Assembly (NCBI GenBank): GCA_903831635.1
Contig: CAIKYN010000297.1
Span: 1-17,426 of the forward strand
Length of the DNA: 17,426 nt
Direction: 5' to 3'
From: an uncultured Spartobacteria bacterium
GTDB lineage: Bacteria; Verrucomicrobiota; Verrucomicrobiia; Chthoniobacterales; UBA6821
The position numbers were made by a program, and so were the translations under genes. The notes under the pieces were generated by a model. It made no database searches. It had not been told where the DNA came from and worked only from the letters and a program-made list of their open reading frames with translations. The stretch's first letter is position 1, and every line of letters starts with the position of its first letter. Below are positions 1 through 7,372 of the stretch, piece by piece.

Positions 1-488
1 CTTTTGCGATTCTTTCCGTCACCGCCCTCCTTGCGCTCTCCGGGTGCGCTAATAAAAAAAATAAACAGTATGCCGGTGTCGATGGCGACTATGTGAGTGG
101 CACTCCTCTGGGGGAGCGGGCCGAAGGCGCGAATTTCATGGGTGCAAACGTGCAGCGCGGTCTCTATGCAGCAGTCCAGTTCGCATACGATAGTTCTGCT
201 GTTGCTCCCGATCAGGAGTCCAAGGTCTCTGCTGTAGCCGACGCTCTCAAGGGGAGTGTTAAGACCGTGATTGTTGCCGGATTCACCGACGAGCGGGGCA
301 CTCAGGAATACAACCGGAGCCTGGGTGAAAAACGTGCCCTTGCCGTGCGCGAGGCGTTGATTGCTAAGGGACTCAAGGCCAACAATGTCCAGACCGTGAG
401 CTTTGGCTCCGAAATGCCCGTCGATCCTGCTAGCAATGAAGTCGCCTGGGCGAAGAATCGTCGCGCTGAGTTTGGCATCGTGAAGTAA
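1..488 (+). CDS. pal: Peptidoglycan-associated lipoprotein (Pal), 5'-truncated
   Basis: Outer-membrane lipoprotein that binds peptidoglycan as part of the Tol-Pal system. The open frame runs in from the window edge (first full codon at 3), so the start is missing. The visible N-terminus is the hydrophobic end of a signal peptide closing with a lipobox LSGC, whose Cys codon is at 45-47. This shows that the GTG at 93 is not the start: the frame is open and meaningful upstream. After a short linker comes an OmpA-like C-terminal domain, with the loop GFTDERGTQEYN carrying the peptidoglycan-contacting Asp and the late NRRAEF motif. Pal is usually encoded just after tolB, which would lie outside the window. 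An alternative is another OmpA-domain lipoprotein, but the compact size fits Pal. Confidence 0.88.
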   Translation, partial: FAILSVTALLALSGCANKKNKQYAGVDGDYVSGTPLGERAEGANFMGANVQRGLYAAVQFAYDSSAVAPDQESKVSAVADALKGSVKTVIVAGFTDERGTQEYNRSLGEKRALAVREALIAKGLKANNVQTVSFGSEMPVDPASNEVAWAKNRRAEFGIVK

Positions 489-532
489 CCCACTGGGTCC
501 ACGTTATTTGGTCCACGCTTTTTTCGCGCAAG

Positions 533-1717
533 GTGCCTGTCCCACTTTTTGACCTGAGTCGTCTCGGAGCGCAGGTCGATGATGCTGTCCGTGAGGCTGC
601 CCTACGGGTGCTCGCTCATCGGGGTTATGTCCTTGGTGCGGAGGTTGAGGCATTCGAGAGAGAACTGACCACCTATCTTGGGGGTGGGCACGCTATCGGT
701 ATGTCCTCGGGAACGGATGCCCAACTGGCACTGCTGATGGCCATGGGAATTGGCTCTGGCGACGCCGTCATCTCGACTCCCTACACATTCTTTGCAACTG
801 CAGGCTGTATCCATCGGACCGGGGCCGAGATCCTCTTTTGTGATATCGATCTGGCGACCTTCATGATGGATCCCGCGTGCCTGCGGACCTTGCTTTCCTC
901 CTTCAAGAAGGATGCTGATGGTGTTCTTCGCTCCCCCAAGGGCAACAAAATCCGACTGATTGTTCCCATTCATCTTTTCGGGACCTGCTGCGATATGGAT
1001 GGGATCGATGAAGTCGCAAAAGAATACGGAATCGAAATTCTCGAGGATGCCGCCCAGATTCTTGGAGCTAAATATCCCTCCAAAGATGGGGTGAAGACCG
1101 CCGGCCTGATGGCCCCGACTTCCTATGTCAGCTTCTATCCGAGCAAGAACCTGGGTGCTGCCGGGGATGCGGGTGTGGCTCTCTGTCTTGACGCCGACAT
1201 GGCTGATAAACTCCGTCGCATCCGCAATCACGGTATGGAGCAGCGCTACTACCATAAGGTCGTTGGCGGGAACTTCCGTATTGATGCGATCCAGGCGGCT
1301 GTTCTCAGGGCAAAGCTTCCCTTTCTTGATGGATGGAATGCCACGCGCCGTTCCAATGCAGCGATCTACCGTGAGGCCTTCAGCGTGGCGGGCCTACTCG
1401 ACAGGGTCACTCTTCCCTCCGAGCCCTTTCACGGATCAGGCCTGCCTGATCATCACATCTATCACCAGTATGTGATCCGGTTGCCAAAGCGTGATGCCGT
1501 GATGGCACATCTCGCGGAACAGAAGATCGGCTGTGCCATCTACTATCCTGTGCCGCTGCATCTTCAGGAGTGCTTTGCTTATCTCGGTCACAAGCAGGGC
1601 GACTTCCCGGCTAGTGAGCAGGCGGCAAACGAGAGTCTAGCCCTTCCCATCTTCCCTGGCCTGCAACCTGAGGAGCAGCAGCAGGTTGTGGCGGCGATCA
1701 AGCAGGCGCTGAATTAA
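533..1717 (+). CDS. DegT/DnrJ/EryC1/StrS-family sugar aminotransferase
   Basis: PLP-dependent aminotransferase of the family that aminates nucleotide-linked keto-sugars for surface polysaccharides. At 394 residues it has the usual family length. Visible landmarks are the N-terminal VPLFDL opening, SSGTDAQ (about 59-64, phosphate-binding loop), EDAAQ (171-175, with the PLP-contacting Asp172 and Gln175) and FYPSKNLGAAGDAG, where Lys205 is the predicted Schiff-base lysine. The GTG start is chosen because the family N-terminus begins right there; no Shine-Dalgarno sequence is visible. It lies 44 bases after pal, and its stop overlaps that of the convergent membrane-protein gene. The substrate cannot be read from sequence; aminohexuronate or amino-deoxyhexose sugars are typical for relatives. 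Confidence 0.9.
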   Translation: MPVPLFDLSRLGAQVDDAVREAALRVLAHRGYVLGAEVEAFERELTTYLGGGHAIGMSSGTDAQLALLMAMGIGSGDAVISTPYTFFATAGCIHRTGAEILFCDIDLATFMMDPACLRTLLSSFKKDADGVLRSPKGNKIRLIVPIHLFGTCCDMDGIDEVAKEYGIEILEDAAQILGAKYPSKDGVKTAGLMAPTSYVSFYPSKNLGAAGDAGVALCLDADMADKLRRIRNHGMEQRYYHKVVGGNFRIDAIQAAVLRAKLPFLDGWNATRRSNAAIYREAFSVAGLLDRVTLPSEPFHGSGLPDHHIYHQYVIRLPKRDAVMAHLAEQKIGCAIYYPVPLHLQECFAYLGHKQGDFPASEQAANESLALPIFPGLQPEEQQQVVAAIKQALN

Positions 1718-2430
1718 GAGGCTTGAGGATTCTCTCCGGAGATCTTGAGTGCTCCAATCAGGAGCGCCACTCCAGGAACAACCAGTGCGAGAAGGTCACA
1801 GAGGGCATGGACCATCTCACCACGAATCAGAATATCCTCAGCTGATTTTCCCAACGGCAGAAGACGAAGGTATCCGAGCTCTGTCACAATCATGCCGAGG
1901 GCTATGCATGTCACGGCAACAATCGAAACAGCCTTCACTCCTCTCTTGTTTTTAGAGGGTCTTGCCAGAATTCCACGAAAGGGAAGCACGCAGAGCAAGA
2001 AGCCAATCAGCGTCATGATTTGAAAAAAAGGCCCAAGCACGGCCCATCCCAGAGCTTTCCAGCACAGGTTACGGAAAACTTTTTCCCTAGTATTGAGATG
2101 AAGCATTCCAAAGCAGATAAAAATCACAGGGATACCTAGCGACCATGCAATGATGCGGTCTTCTCCGGCAAGCAGGTGGCCGGTGACGCAGTAAGAGGTC
2201 CCGGCGAGCTCAAAGGCCTCCTTCCATGCGAGCCAAACACCTGACTCGAAGCATGCGGCTCCCAGCAACGCCACACCGGAGAGAGTGAGGGGGAGGCGAT
2301 AATCTCTTGCAACCACGGTGAGGCAGAGAATCTGAAGGAGCGCCGTCATCCCTATCAGCGTCGCCGCGAGGCATAGAGTCATGTCGACTAGACGATAATC
2401 ACCGATGGAGAGAGTTAGGAGTGATTCCAT
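1714..2430 (-). CDS. Hypothetical six-helix integral membrane protein
   Basis: I do not recognise a family. The 238-residue protein has about six hydrophobic segments (roughly 16-40, 47-69, 92-111, 126-150, 166-188, 208-229), short loops and a basic stretch (RPSKNKRGVK, 157-166) before the fifth helix, which would probably face the cytoplasm. There is no signal peptide, recognisable transporter signature or metal motif. It starts 54 bases downstream of the pfkA stop on the same strand, so co-transcription with pfkA is plausible. Its TAA stop shares two bases with the TAA of the convergent aminotransferase inside a TTAA. No clear ribosome binding site precedes the ATG. Confidence 0.72.
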   Translation of the reverse strand: MESLLTLSIGDYRLVDMTLCLAATLIGMTALLQILCLTVVARDYRLPLTLSGVALLGAACFESGVWLAWKEAFELAGTSYCVTGHLLAGEDRIIAWSLGIPVIFICFGMLHLNTREKVFRNLCWKALGWAVLGPFFQIMTLIGFLLCVLPFRGILARPSKNKRGVKAVSIVAVTCIALGMIVTELGYLRLLPLGKSAEDILIRGEMVHALCDLLALVVPGVALLIGALKISGENPQAS

Positions 2431-2484
2431 CGTGGCTTACGGTACAGATTCTTAAAAATCAGGAGAATCAGAGGAGAGTAGAGA

Positions 2485-3483
2485 TCAGAGTTCGACAGTA
2501 TCGCCGAACTCGACATTCAGATTCCTTGCGAGGCGGATAAGCTCCGGGGCGGGATGCTTTTTCTTGCCGATCACCTGATCAAGGTCGATCAGTGTGGTGC
2601 GGCCTTTGGAAAGTGCTGTCATGCATCCTGTTTCTTGCTGAAGAAGCCCCATGACGGCAAGTTCTCCGAATCTGGCACCAAGCATGCGGTCAAAGTGAGT
2701 CGGGATACCGCCCCGTTGGACGTGGCCCAGAACACTTATCCGGACTTCCTGCTCGAATTCACCTCCCGGAACGGCTTCCTGCATCCGCTCCATAAAGGTT
2801 GCGGCACCACAGACTCCTTCTGCAAGCATGACAATGGAATTGTCCCGGGCCTCCTGAAAGCGCTGGTGGAGAATGGAGACGATTTTCTCCATATTGTAAC
2901 GGAACTCGGGAATAACAGCTACGGTGGCGCCCGAACTGATGGCCGTGGTGAGGGCGAGGTATCCGGAATTACGACCCATCACCTCAATAAGAAAGCATCG
3001 GCGATGGGATCGTGCCGTGTCACGAATCCGGTCGACCAACTGCATGATCGTGTTGGTTGCGGTATCGACACCGATGGCCATTTCCGTGCCGGAGAGGTCG
3101 TTGTCAATGCTGGCAGGTATACCGACCACTGGCATGCCTCGCCGTGCGAGTTCACGGGCTCCCGTCAGCGAACCATCTCCCCCGATGACCACCAGGCCAT
3201 GGATGCCTAGTTCGGTGAGTCGAGACCTTGCGGCATCCACTCCCTCGGAGCTGTACATTCGCTTGCAGCGGCTCGACTGGAGAATGGTTCCTCCACGGTC
3301 AATGATCGCAGCCAGGCTCCGGTTGCCAAGCTCCTCGACATCTCCGTCAAAAATCCCGTCATAGCCGTTGGAAATGCCGATGATGCGACAGTTTTGCTGG
3401 GACGCCGTTCGCGCAACTGCGCGAATGGCCGGATTCATTCCTGGAGCATCTCCACCCGAAGTTAATACGCCGATGGTTTTCAT
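2485..3483 (-). CDS. pfkA: ATP-dependent 6-phosphofructokinase
   Basis: Phosphorylates fructose 6-phosphate to fructose 1,6-bisphosphate, the committed step of glycolysis, in the cytoplasm. The protein is 332 residues, close to bacterial PfkA (about 320). It opens with the nucleotide loop GVLTSGGDAPGMN (5-17), then GGDGS (101-105) with Gly104, then IPASIDND (122-129) with the catalytic Asp127, then EVMGR (167-171). Gly104 together with the absence of Lys at 124 (Ala here) indicates ATP rather than pyrophosphate as phosphoryl donor, by the established rule for this family. A conservative change is Ser125, where E. coli has Thr. The gene is divergent from the response-regulator gene and is followed by the membrane-protein gene. 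The ATG lacks a Shine-Dalgarno sequence. Confidence 0.95.
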   Translation of the reverse strand: MKTIGVLTSGGDAPGMNPAIRAVARTASQQNCRIIGISNGYDGIFDGDVEELGNRSLAAIIDRGGTILQSSRCKRMYSSEGVDAARSRLTELGIHGLVVIGGDGSLTGARELARRGMPVVGIPASIDNDLSGTEMAIGVDTATNTIMQLVDRIRDTARSHRRCFLIEVMGRNSGYLALTTAISSGATVAVIPEFRYNMEKIVSILHQRFQEARDNSIVMLAEGVCGAATFMERMQEAVPGGEFEQEVRISVLGHVQRGGIPTHFDRMLGARFGELAVMGLLQQETGCMTALSKGRTTLIDLDQVIGKKKHPAPELIRLARNLNVEFGDTVEL

Positions 3484-3521
3484 GGTTTTTAATGGTAAGC
3501 CACCGGGGGTCGTGACACTTC

Positions 3522-3578
3522 ACGGATACCAGAACGGCGAAAAAATCAAAGAAGTGATAAAATTTTGAACGGATACCA
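3522..3578 (+). repeat. 10-bp direct repeat, possible regulator binding sites
   Basis: The decamer ACGGATACCA occurs exactly at 3522-3531 and again at 3569-3578, 47 bases apart start to start, between the divergent pfkA and response-regulator genes. Direct repeats are the usual layout for OmpR/PhoB-family binding sites, though those are normally 10-11 bases apart, so a role is only possible. Confidence 0.4.
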
Positions 3579-3613
3579 CAGGCGAATGTCAGATTCTACA
3601 GGTTAACAATGGG

Positions 3614-3675
3614 GGCGGGTCGCCTCGTTCCGGTTTCATGGTTTTTCCGGGACGAACTAGGCGGCCCGCTTTTTT
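3614..3675 (+). terminator. Intrinsic terminator upstream of the response-regulator gene
   Basis: An 11-bp lower stem (3615-3625 with 3659-3669, one G-U pair) continues into an 8-bp upper stem (3626-3633 with 3647-3654) across a 4-base bulge, with a 13-base loop. Six T residues follow at 3670-3675. On the minus strand there is no T-tract after the hairpin, so it acts in the plus direction. No plus-strand gene precedes it before the divergent pfkA start, so it must end a short transcript: an sRNA or a prematurely terminated leader of the regulator gene. Confidence 0.82.
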
Positions 3676-3788
3676 CTTGGTGCCCTCCATCATGCCAACA
3701 CAACATTCCAAAGAGGCGCTTGCCACCATGCCATCCCTCGGGTAGCTCCTACGGGGTATTTAGGATTCCACTATCCACCACCCACTGC

Positions 3789-4481
3789 ATGTCTGAGACA
3801 ATTCTGGTAATAGAAGATGAAGAGGATGTTTCTGACCTGATCCGATATCATCTGAAAAAATCGAAGTTACGGGTCATCGTGGCCGCTGATGGTCTGGAGG
3901 GACTGACCATGGCGACCGAGGAGCGCCCGGATGCGATCATTCTCGATATCATGCTGCCCCGACTCAATGGATTCGAGGTTGCCAAGAAATTAAAAGCGAA
4001 TGATCGGACTGCGACAATTCCGCTTCTGATCCTTAGCGCCAAGGGTGAGGCGGATAGCCGGATCAAGGGGCTTGAACTGGGAGCCGATGATTATCTTCCC
4101 AAGCCCTTCAGTCCGAGGGAACTGCTTCTCAGAATCCAATCCCTCTTGAAAAGGGCGCGTCCCACCGTGGTGTCAGAATCGACTTCTTCGGGACCATTTG
4201 TTCTGGATCGTACTTCCTTAAAAGTGACCCTTGATGGCCAGCGAATCGAGCTGACTTCGACGGAATTCAAACTGCTCTCCTTGCTCATAGGAAAGGGAGG
4301 GGCAATCCAATCGCGTGAGGAGTTGCTTCACGAGGTCTGGGGCTATCGCAGCACGATTGATACCCGCACGGTCGATACACATATGCGCCGCCTCCGTGAA
4401 AAACTGGGCACTCATGCCGCCTATTTGGAGACGGTCCGGGGTGAGGGTTATCGTTTCATGGCCCCGACATCACTGAACTGA
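3789..4481 (+). CDS. OmpR/PhoB-family response regulator
   Basis: DNA-binding response regulator, most similar in layout to PhoB. It is 230 residues when started at the ATG at 3789, which gives the standard N-terminus METILVIEDEE-like (MSETILVIEDEE). Receiver domain about 1-120: acidic pair Glu9/Asp10, phospho-acceptor Asp53 in LDIMLP, Ser83 and Lys105 in LPKPFSP. The winged-helix domain occupies about 130-228, with the typical LTSTEFKLL, VWGY, VDTHMRRLREK and VRGEGYRF signatures. The frame is open for 60 codons upstream, but these do not resemble any receiver. It is followed by its kinase with a one-base overlap. No Shine-Dalgarno sequence is visible. Without pst or phoU genes nearby, assignment to phosphate sensing is uncertain. 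Confidence 0.92.
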   Translation: MSETILVIEDEEDVSDLIRYHLKKSKLRVIVAADGLEGLTMATEERPDAIILDIMLPRLNGFEVAKKLKANDRTATIPLLILSAKGEADSRIKGLELGADDYLPKPFSPRELLLRIQSLLKRARPTVVSESTSSGPFVLDRTSLKVTLDGQRIELTSTEFKLLSLLIGKGGAIQSREELLHEVWGYRSTIDTRTVDTHMRRLREKLGTHAAYLETVRGEGYRFMAPTSLN

Positions 4482-5761
4482 TGAAGGAAGCCCTTCTCTG
4501 GGGTGCCGGTTTTGTACTCGCCGGTTGTTTCCTCTGGTGGATCGTGTTTTCCGTGGTTCTCCCGGCGGGGGAGCTCTTGGAGGTTCTCAGGAGAATAGCC
4601 GGCGGGGATTTCCGGCCCGTGATTCTGAGCGGATTGCCCAGAATTTTCAGGCAGCATGCCGGTGAGTTACGAGTCATTGCGGAGACGCTTGCTCGTCAAA
4701 AAAGCCTTCTTGCCGAGGAGGAAATCAGCATTTCCGTCATTCTGGAAAGCATGACGGAAGGAGTGGTCATCACTGGGGAGGATCTGCGTATTCGCCTGGT
4801 GAACAAGGCTGCAGTCGCGATGTTCAATCTTCGTGGCGATGTGAAGGGGCTCTTGCTGCCCGAGGTCTTCATGGGTCATGAACTCCAGGGGGTGGCTCAG
4901 CGTGCGGCTGCCACCGGTGAAGTGCAGCGAGGGGAACTAACCCTCGGGATTCCTGGAAGAAGCGAACGCTGTCACCTCGTGGTGACTGCCGCCACGCTCA
5001 ATGCACCCGACGCGGAGTCCTCCGGTGGATGCCTCATGGTGATGCACGACGTGACAAGGCTTCGTGAATTGGAGTCGGTGAGAAGGGAATTCGTGGCCAA
5101 TGTTTCTCACGAGTTCCGCACGCCCTTATCGATCATTAACGGCTACTTGGAGACCATTCAGGAGGGAGGAGTAGGTCGCGAGATGATGCGCAAATCGATC
5201 ACCGTGATGCGCCGACATGCCGATCGGTTGAACCATTTGATTGAGGATCTTCTCACCATCAGCCGCATGGAGGAGAAGAGGGGGAGCATCGAAACCACTC
5301 CAACGAATGTGGAGGTGCTGCTGACGAATGTGATCGAGCATTTGGAGAGCGAAGTAAAGGAGCGTGGCGCCCGTGTCAGACTGGAGGTTCCTTCGGGGCT
5401 TCCTGCTGTCGAGGTTGACGGATACAGGATCGAACAAGCCTTCTCAAATCTTCTGGTTAATGCGCTTCGCCATGGCGTTCCCCAGGAAGGTGGCGGGGGA
5501 GATGTCGTGATCATCGCCTCGCTCCAGGGGCCCGAGATGGCGATCAGTTTCCGGGATCATGGTCCCGGCATTCCGCTCCACGATCAGGAGCATATTTTCG
5601 AGCGGTTTTACCGCGTTGGAGGAGATCGGGCCCGTCACACGGGAGGCACCGGCTTGGGATTGTCGATCGTGAAAAATGTGGTCCAGGCCCATGGAGGGCG
5701 TGTGGCTCTGGAAAGTCGCCCCGGCGAGGGCTCCACCTTCACGATATTTCTGCCGGTGTAG
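4481..5761 (+). CDS. PhoR-like sensor histidine kinase
   Basis: Membrane-anchored kinase that should phosphorylate the preceding regulator. 426 residues: one hydrophobic segment (about 5-28), a linker, a PAS-like domain (about 82-192), a dimerisation/phospho-acceptor domain with His210 in VSHEFRTPLS, and a catalytic ATPase domain with N box (NLLVNALRHG, Asn327), DHGPGIP (Asp359), the ERFYRV F box, and G-rich GGTGLGLSIV. Only one membrane segment is visible and there is no periplasmic domain, as in PhoR types that sense through partner proteins or an internal PAS domain. The ATG at 4481 overlaps the TGA of the regulator by one base, indicating translational coupling. It converges on dusB with 18 bases between the stops. 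Confidence 0.92.
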   Translation: MKEALLWGAGFVLAGCFLWWIVFSVVLPAGELLEVLRRIAGGDFRPVILSGLPRIFRQHAGELRVIAETLARQKSLLAEEEISISVILESMTEGVVITGEDLRIRLVNKAAVAMFNLRGDVKGLLLPEVFMGHELQGVAQRAAATGEVQRGELTLGIPGRSERCHLVVTAATLNAPDAESSGGCLMVMHDVTRLRELESVRREFVANVSHEFRTPLSIINGYLETIQEGGVGREMMRKSITVMRRHADRLNHLIEDLLTISRMEEKRGSIETTPTNVEVLLTNVIEHLESEVKERGARVRLEVPSGLPAVEVDGYRIEQAFSNLLVNALRHGVPQEGGGGDVVIIASLQGPEMAISFRDHGPGIPLHDQEHIFERFYRVGGDRARHTGGTGLGLSIVKNVVQAHGGRVALESRPGEGSTFTIFLPV

Positions 5762-5779
5762 GATTATTCGGTTGCTGGA

Positions 5780-6769
5780 TCACAGCATGGGAAGAGGCGT
5801 CTCCTCCGGAATCTCCCGCAGATGTCCTTCGATAATCCCGTCGAGTTCCATCAGGGAGCCAACCATCGAAAGGCTGGCACGAAGCGGACGGGCCGCTGGC
5901 ATTCCCCGTGTGTAGGCCATCAGGCGAGAGCGCATCCCCTGCATCGCAAATCGTTCACTTTCTTTGGCGGCAACTTCCTGGGCACAATGCATGCGCACGA
6001 GTTCCCACTTCATCTCCAGCGACGGAGGTGCGTAGGGAATTCCGTTGAGGGCCGCTTTCACCTCGGTAAAAATCCAAGGATTGGTCATCGCCGCCCGTCC
6101 GATCATGAGCCCTGAGACACCTGTTCTAAGACGACTTAGTGCCGTTGCACCGTCTGCGATGTCTCCATTGCCGATGACTGGAACCGTGACTGCAGAGGCG
6201 ACGGAGGCGATCACTTCCCAATTCGCTTCACCCGAGTACCCCTGAGCCTTGGTGCGACCATGGACAGCGATGCGCTGAATCCCGGACTCCTCAAGGAGTC
6301 GCGCGGTCTGCACGGCGTTGATCGAGTTGTCATCCCAACCGATACGGATCTTCGCTGTGACAGGAAGTGGAGCACAGGCTCGAACGACGGCTTCAGCAAC
6401 CCTTTCCAGCAAGGGGCAGTCGCGAAGGAGCGAGGAGCCTCCGTTACGGCAGACCACCTTGGTTGCGGGGCAACCGAAGTTGATATCGATAAAGTCCGGA
6501 TTCACCCAGTCGATGACCTGCCGGGCCGCCTCTGCTAGTCGATCAGGGTCGGCTCCAAAGAGTTGCACCCCCATGGGTCGCTCCATCGATGTGAACTCCA
6601 CATAGCCTCGCGTACGGGCATTCCGATGCATGATGCCGTCCGCGGAGACAAATTCTGTGGTCAGAATATCGGCGCCCTTCTCCTTGCAGATGGTACGGAA
6701 AATCGAATCCGTCACTCCGGCCATGGGGGCCAGGAAGATGGGAAGAGAGCCCTTCTCCATAAAAACCAT
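5780..6769 (-). CDS. dusB: tRNA-dihydrouridine synthase, DusB-like
   Basis: FMN enzyme that reduces uridines in the tRNA D-loop to dihydrouridine. 329 residues, the usual length. Seen in order: LAPMAGVTD (13-21, flavin binding), TEFVSADG (38-45), NFGCPATKV (97-105) with the proposed catalytic Cys100, Lys140 in TAKIRIGW, HGRTKAQGYSG (170-180) with His170, and VIGNGDI (198-204). The C-terminal helical domain follows. The DusB subtype is inferred from overall resemblance to bacterial DusB, so DusA or DusC cannot be strictly excluded. An ATG three codons further in (6760) is an alternative start. Nine bases separate it from the upstream hypothetical gene, so they are co-transcribed. Confidence 0.92.
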   Translation of the reverse strand: MVFMEKGSLPIFLAPMAGVTDSIFRTICKEKGADILTTEFVSADGIMHRNARTRGYVEFTSMERPMGVQLFGADPDRLAEAARQVIDWVNPDFIDINFGCPATKVVCRNGGSSLLRDCPLLERVAEAVVRACAPLPVTAKIRIGWDDNSINAVQTARLLEESGIQRIAVHGRTKAQGYSGEANWEVIASVASAVTVPVIGNGDIADGATALSRLRTGVSGLMIGRAAMTNPWIFTEVKAALNGIPYAPPSLEMKWELVRMHCAQEVAAKESERFAMQGMRSRLMAYTRGMPAARPLRASLSMVGSLMELDGIIEGHLREIPEETPLPML

Positions 6770-6778
6770 GAATGATAT

Positions 6779-7348
6779 CTATACCGCTTCCGTCGGAGAC
6801 GAGAGAGACGCAGGCTCTGCAGACGCTTCCTGATGCGGAGCTGTTGCTGGTGCGGAGAGACCCGAAAGGAGCGCCGAGACTTCTTCTTGGACGGCAACCA
6901 AATCCGAAAGGGAAAGATTAGGGTCGGTGATGATGAATGTTTCACCTGTCCCTGCCCGCTCATAGATCAACGTGCTTTTGTCTGGCGAGGGTTGAGGCCT
7001 CAGGACCCGCTTGCGTTCCAGCATCACGGCAAGGAGATAACGGGTATTCGTGTGGGCGGGATCGTTGCTTTCGATCAGCCTGCGCAGCATCCCTTCGGCA
7101 TCGTCGCGGGGCAGCGGTTCCGGTGGGGGAGGTGCGGGTGGTTCGAATTTGGAGCGCCATGCCGAGAACGGAAGCTCGGCGCCCGGATCAAGTGATCGGG
7201 CCTTCCATGCCTCCTCACAGAGATCACTGCGACGGAATCCATCACCATCCACAAAAAGGGCCGTGTGGAAAATTTCCCCTTCAGTGAAGGGGTGTCCCGT
7301 GGCATCACATGCCTCGGCGCGCGCCTTGATGTTCCAATCCTGCTGCAT
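6779..7348 (-). CDS. Conserved hypothetical protein between lptG-type gene and dusB
   Basis: Function unknown. The 189-residue soluble protein has no signal peptide. The N-terminal part (about 1-70) contains CDATGHPFTEGEIFHTA (14-30) and a Trp/Arg-rich FSAWRSKFEP block. Cys14, His28 and Cys44 could form part of a metal site, but this is speculative. A proline-rich linker (70-80) leads to a helical region with RYLLAVMLERKRVL (103-116) and GETFIITDP (135-143). The C-terminal 25 residues are Ala/Ser/Pro-rich and look disordered. From memory the pattern resembles proteins conserved in Verrucomicrobia and Planctomycetes genomes; no database was consulted. It sits 24 bases after the permease gene and 9 before dusB, so all three form one transcript. 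Confidence 0.8.
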   Translation of the reverse strand: MQQDWNIKARAEACDATGHPFTEGEIFHTALFVDGDGFRRSDLCEEAWKARSLDPGAELPFSAWRSKFEPPAPPPPEPLPRDDAEGMLRRLIESNDPAHTNTRYLLAVMLERKRVLRPQPSPDKSTLIYERAGTGETFIITDPNLSLSDLVAVQEEVSALLSGLSAPATAPHQEASAEPASLSSPTEAV

Positions 7349-7372
7349 GAATCGTATGATTTTAGGCCAGGA

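Larger units (their letters stand above)
3484..3788. other. Divergent intergenic region between pfkA and the response regulator
   Basis: A 305-base region with no convincing gene. It holds a 10-bp direct repeat (3522-3531 and 3569-3578) and a strong plus-strand intrinsic terminator (3614-3675). The 113 bases after the terminator lead to the response-regulator ATG. An open frame from 3609 continues into the regulator, but its 60 codons give a Cys/Pro-rich stretch unlike any receiver N-terminus, so I treat it as untranslated. Promoters for both genes should lie here, but I see no convincing -35/-10 pair. The best plus-strand candidate, TTGAAC at 3565-3570, has only a weak -10 partner. Confidence 0.6.

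Noticed and set aside
496..517. GGTCCACG direct repeat followed by six T after pal, considered as a terminator
   Set aside because: The copies are direct, not inverted, and no hairpin forms, so it is not an intrinsic terminator.
602..1255. 217-codon minus-strand frame inside the aminotransferase gene
   Set aside because: Fully antisense to a conserved gene, with low-complexity composition and no recognisable domain.
2554..3210. 218-codon plus-strand frame inside pfkA
   Set aside because: Antisense to the conserved pfkA coding sequence; no start signal or protein-like features.
3609..3788. 60-codon N-terminal extension of the response regulator
   Set aside because: It covers the terminator hairpin and a Cys/Pro-rich stretch; receivers begin at the ATG at 3789.
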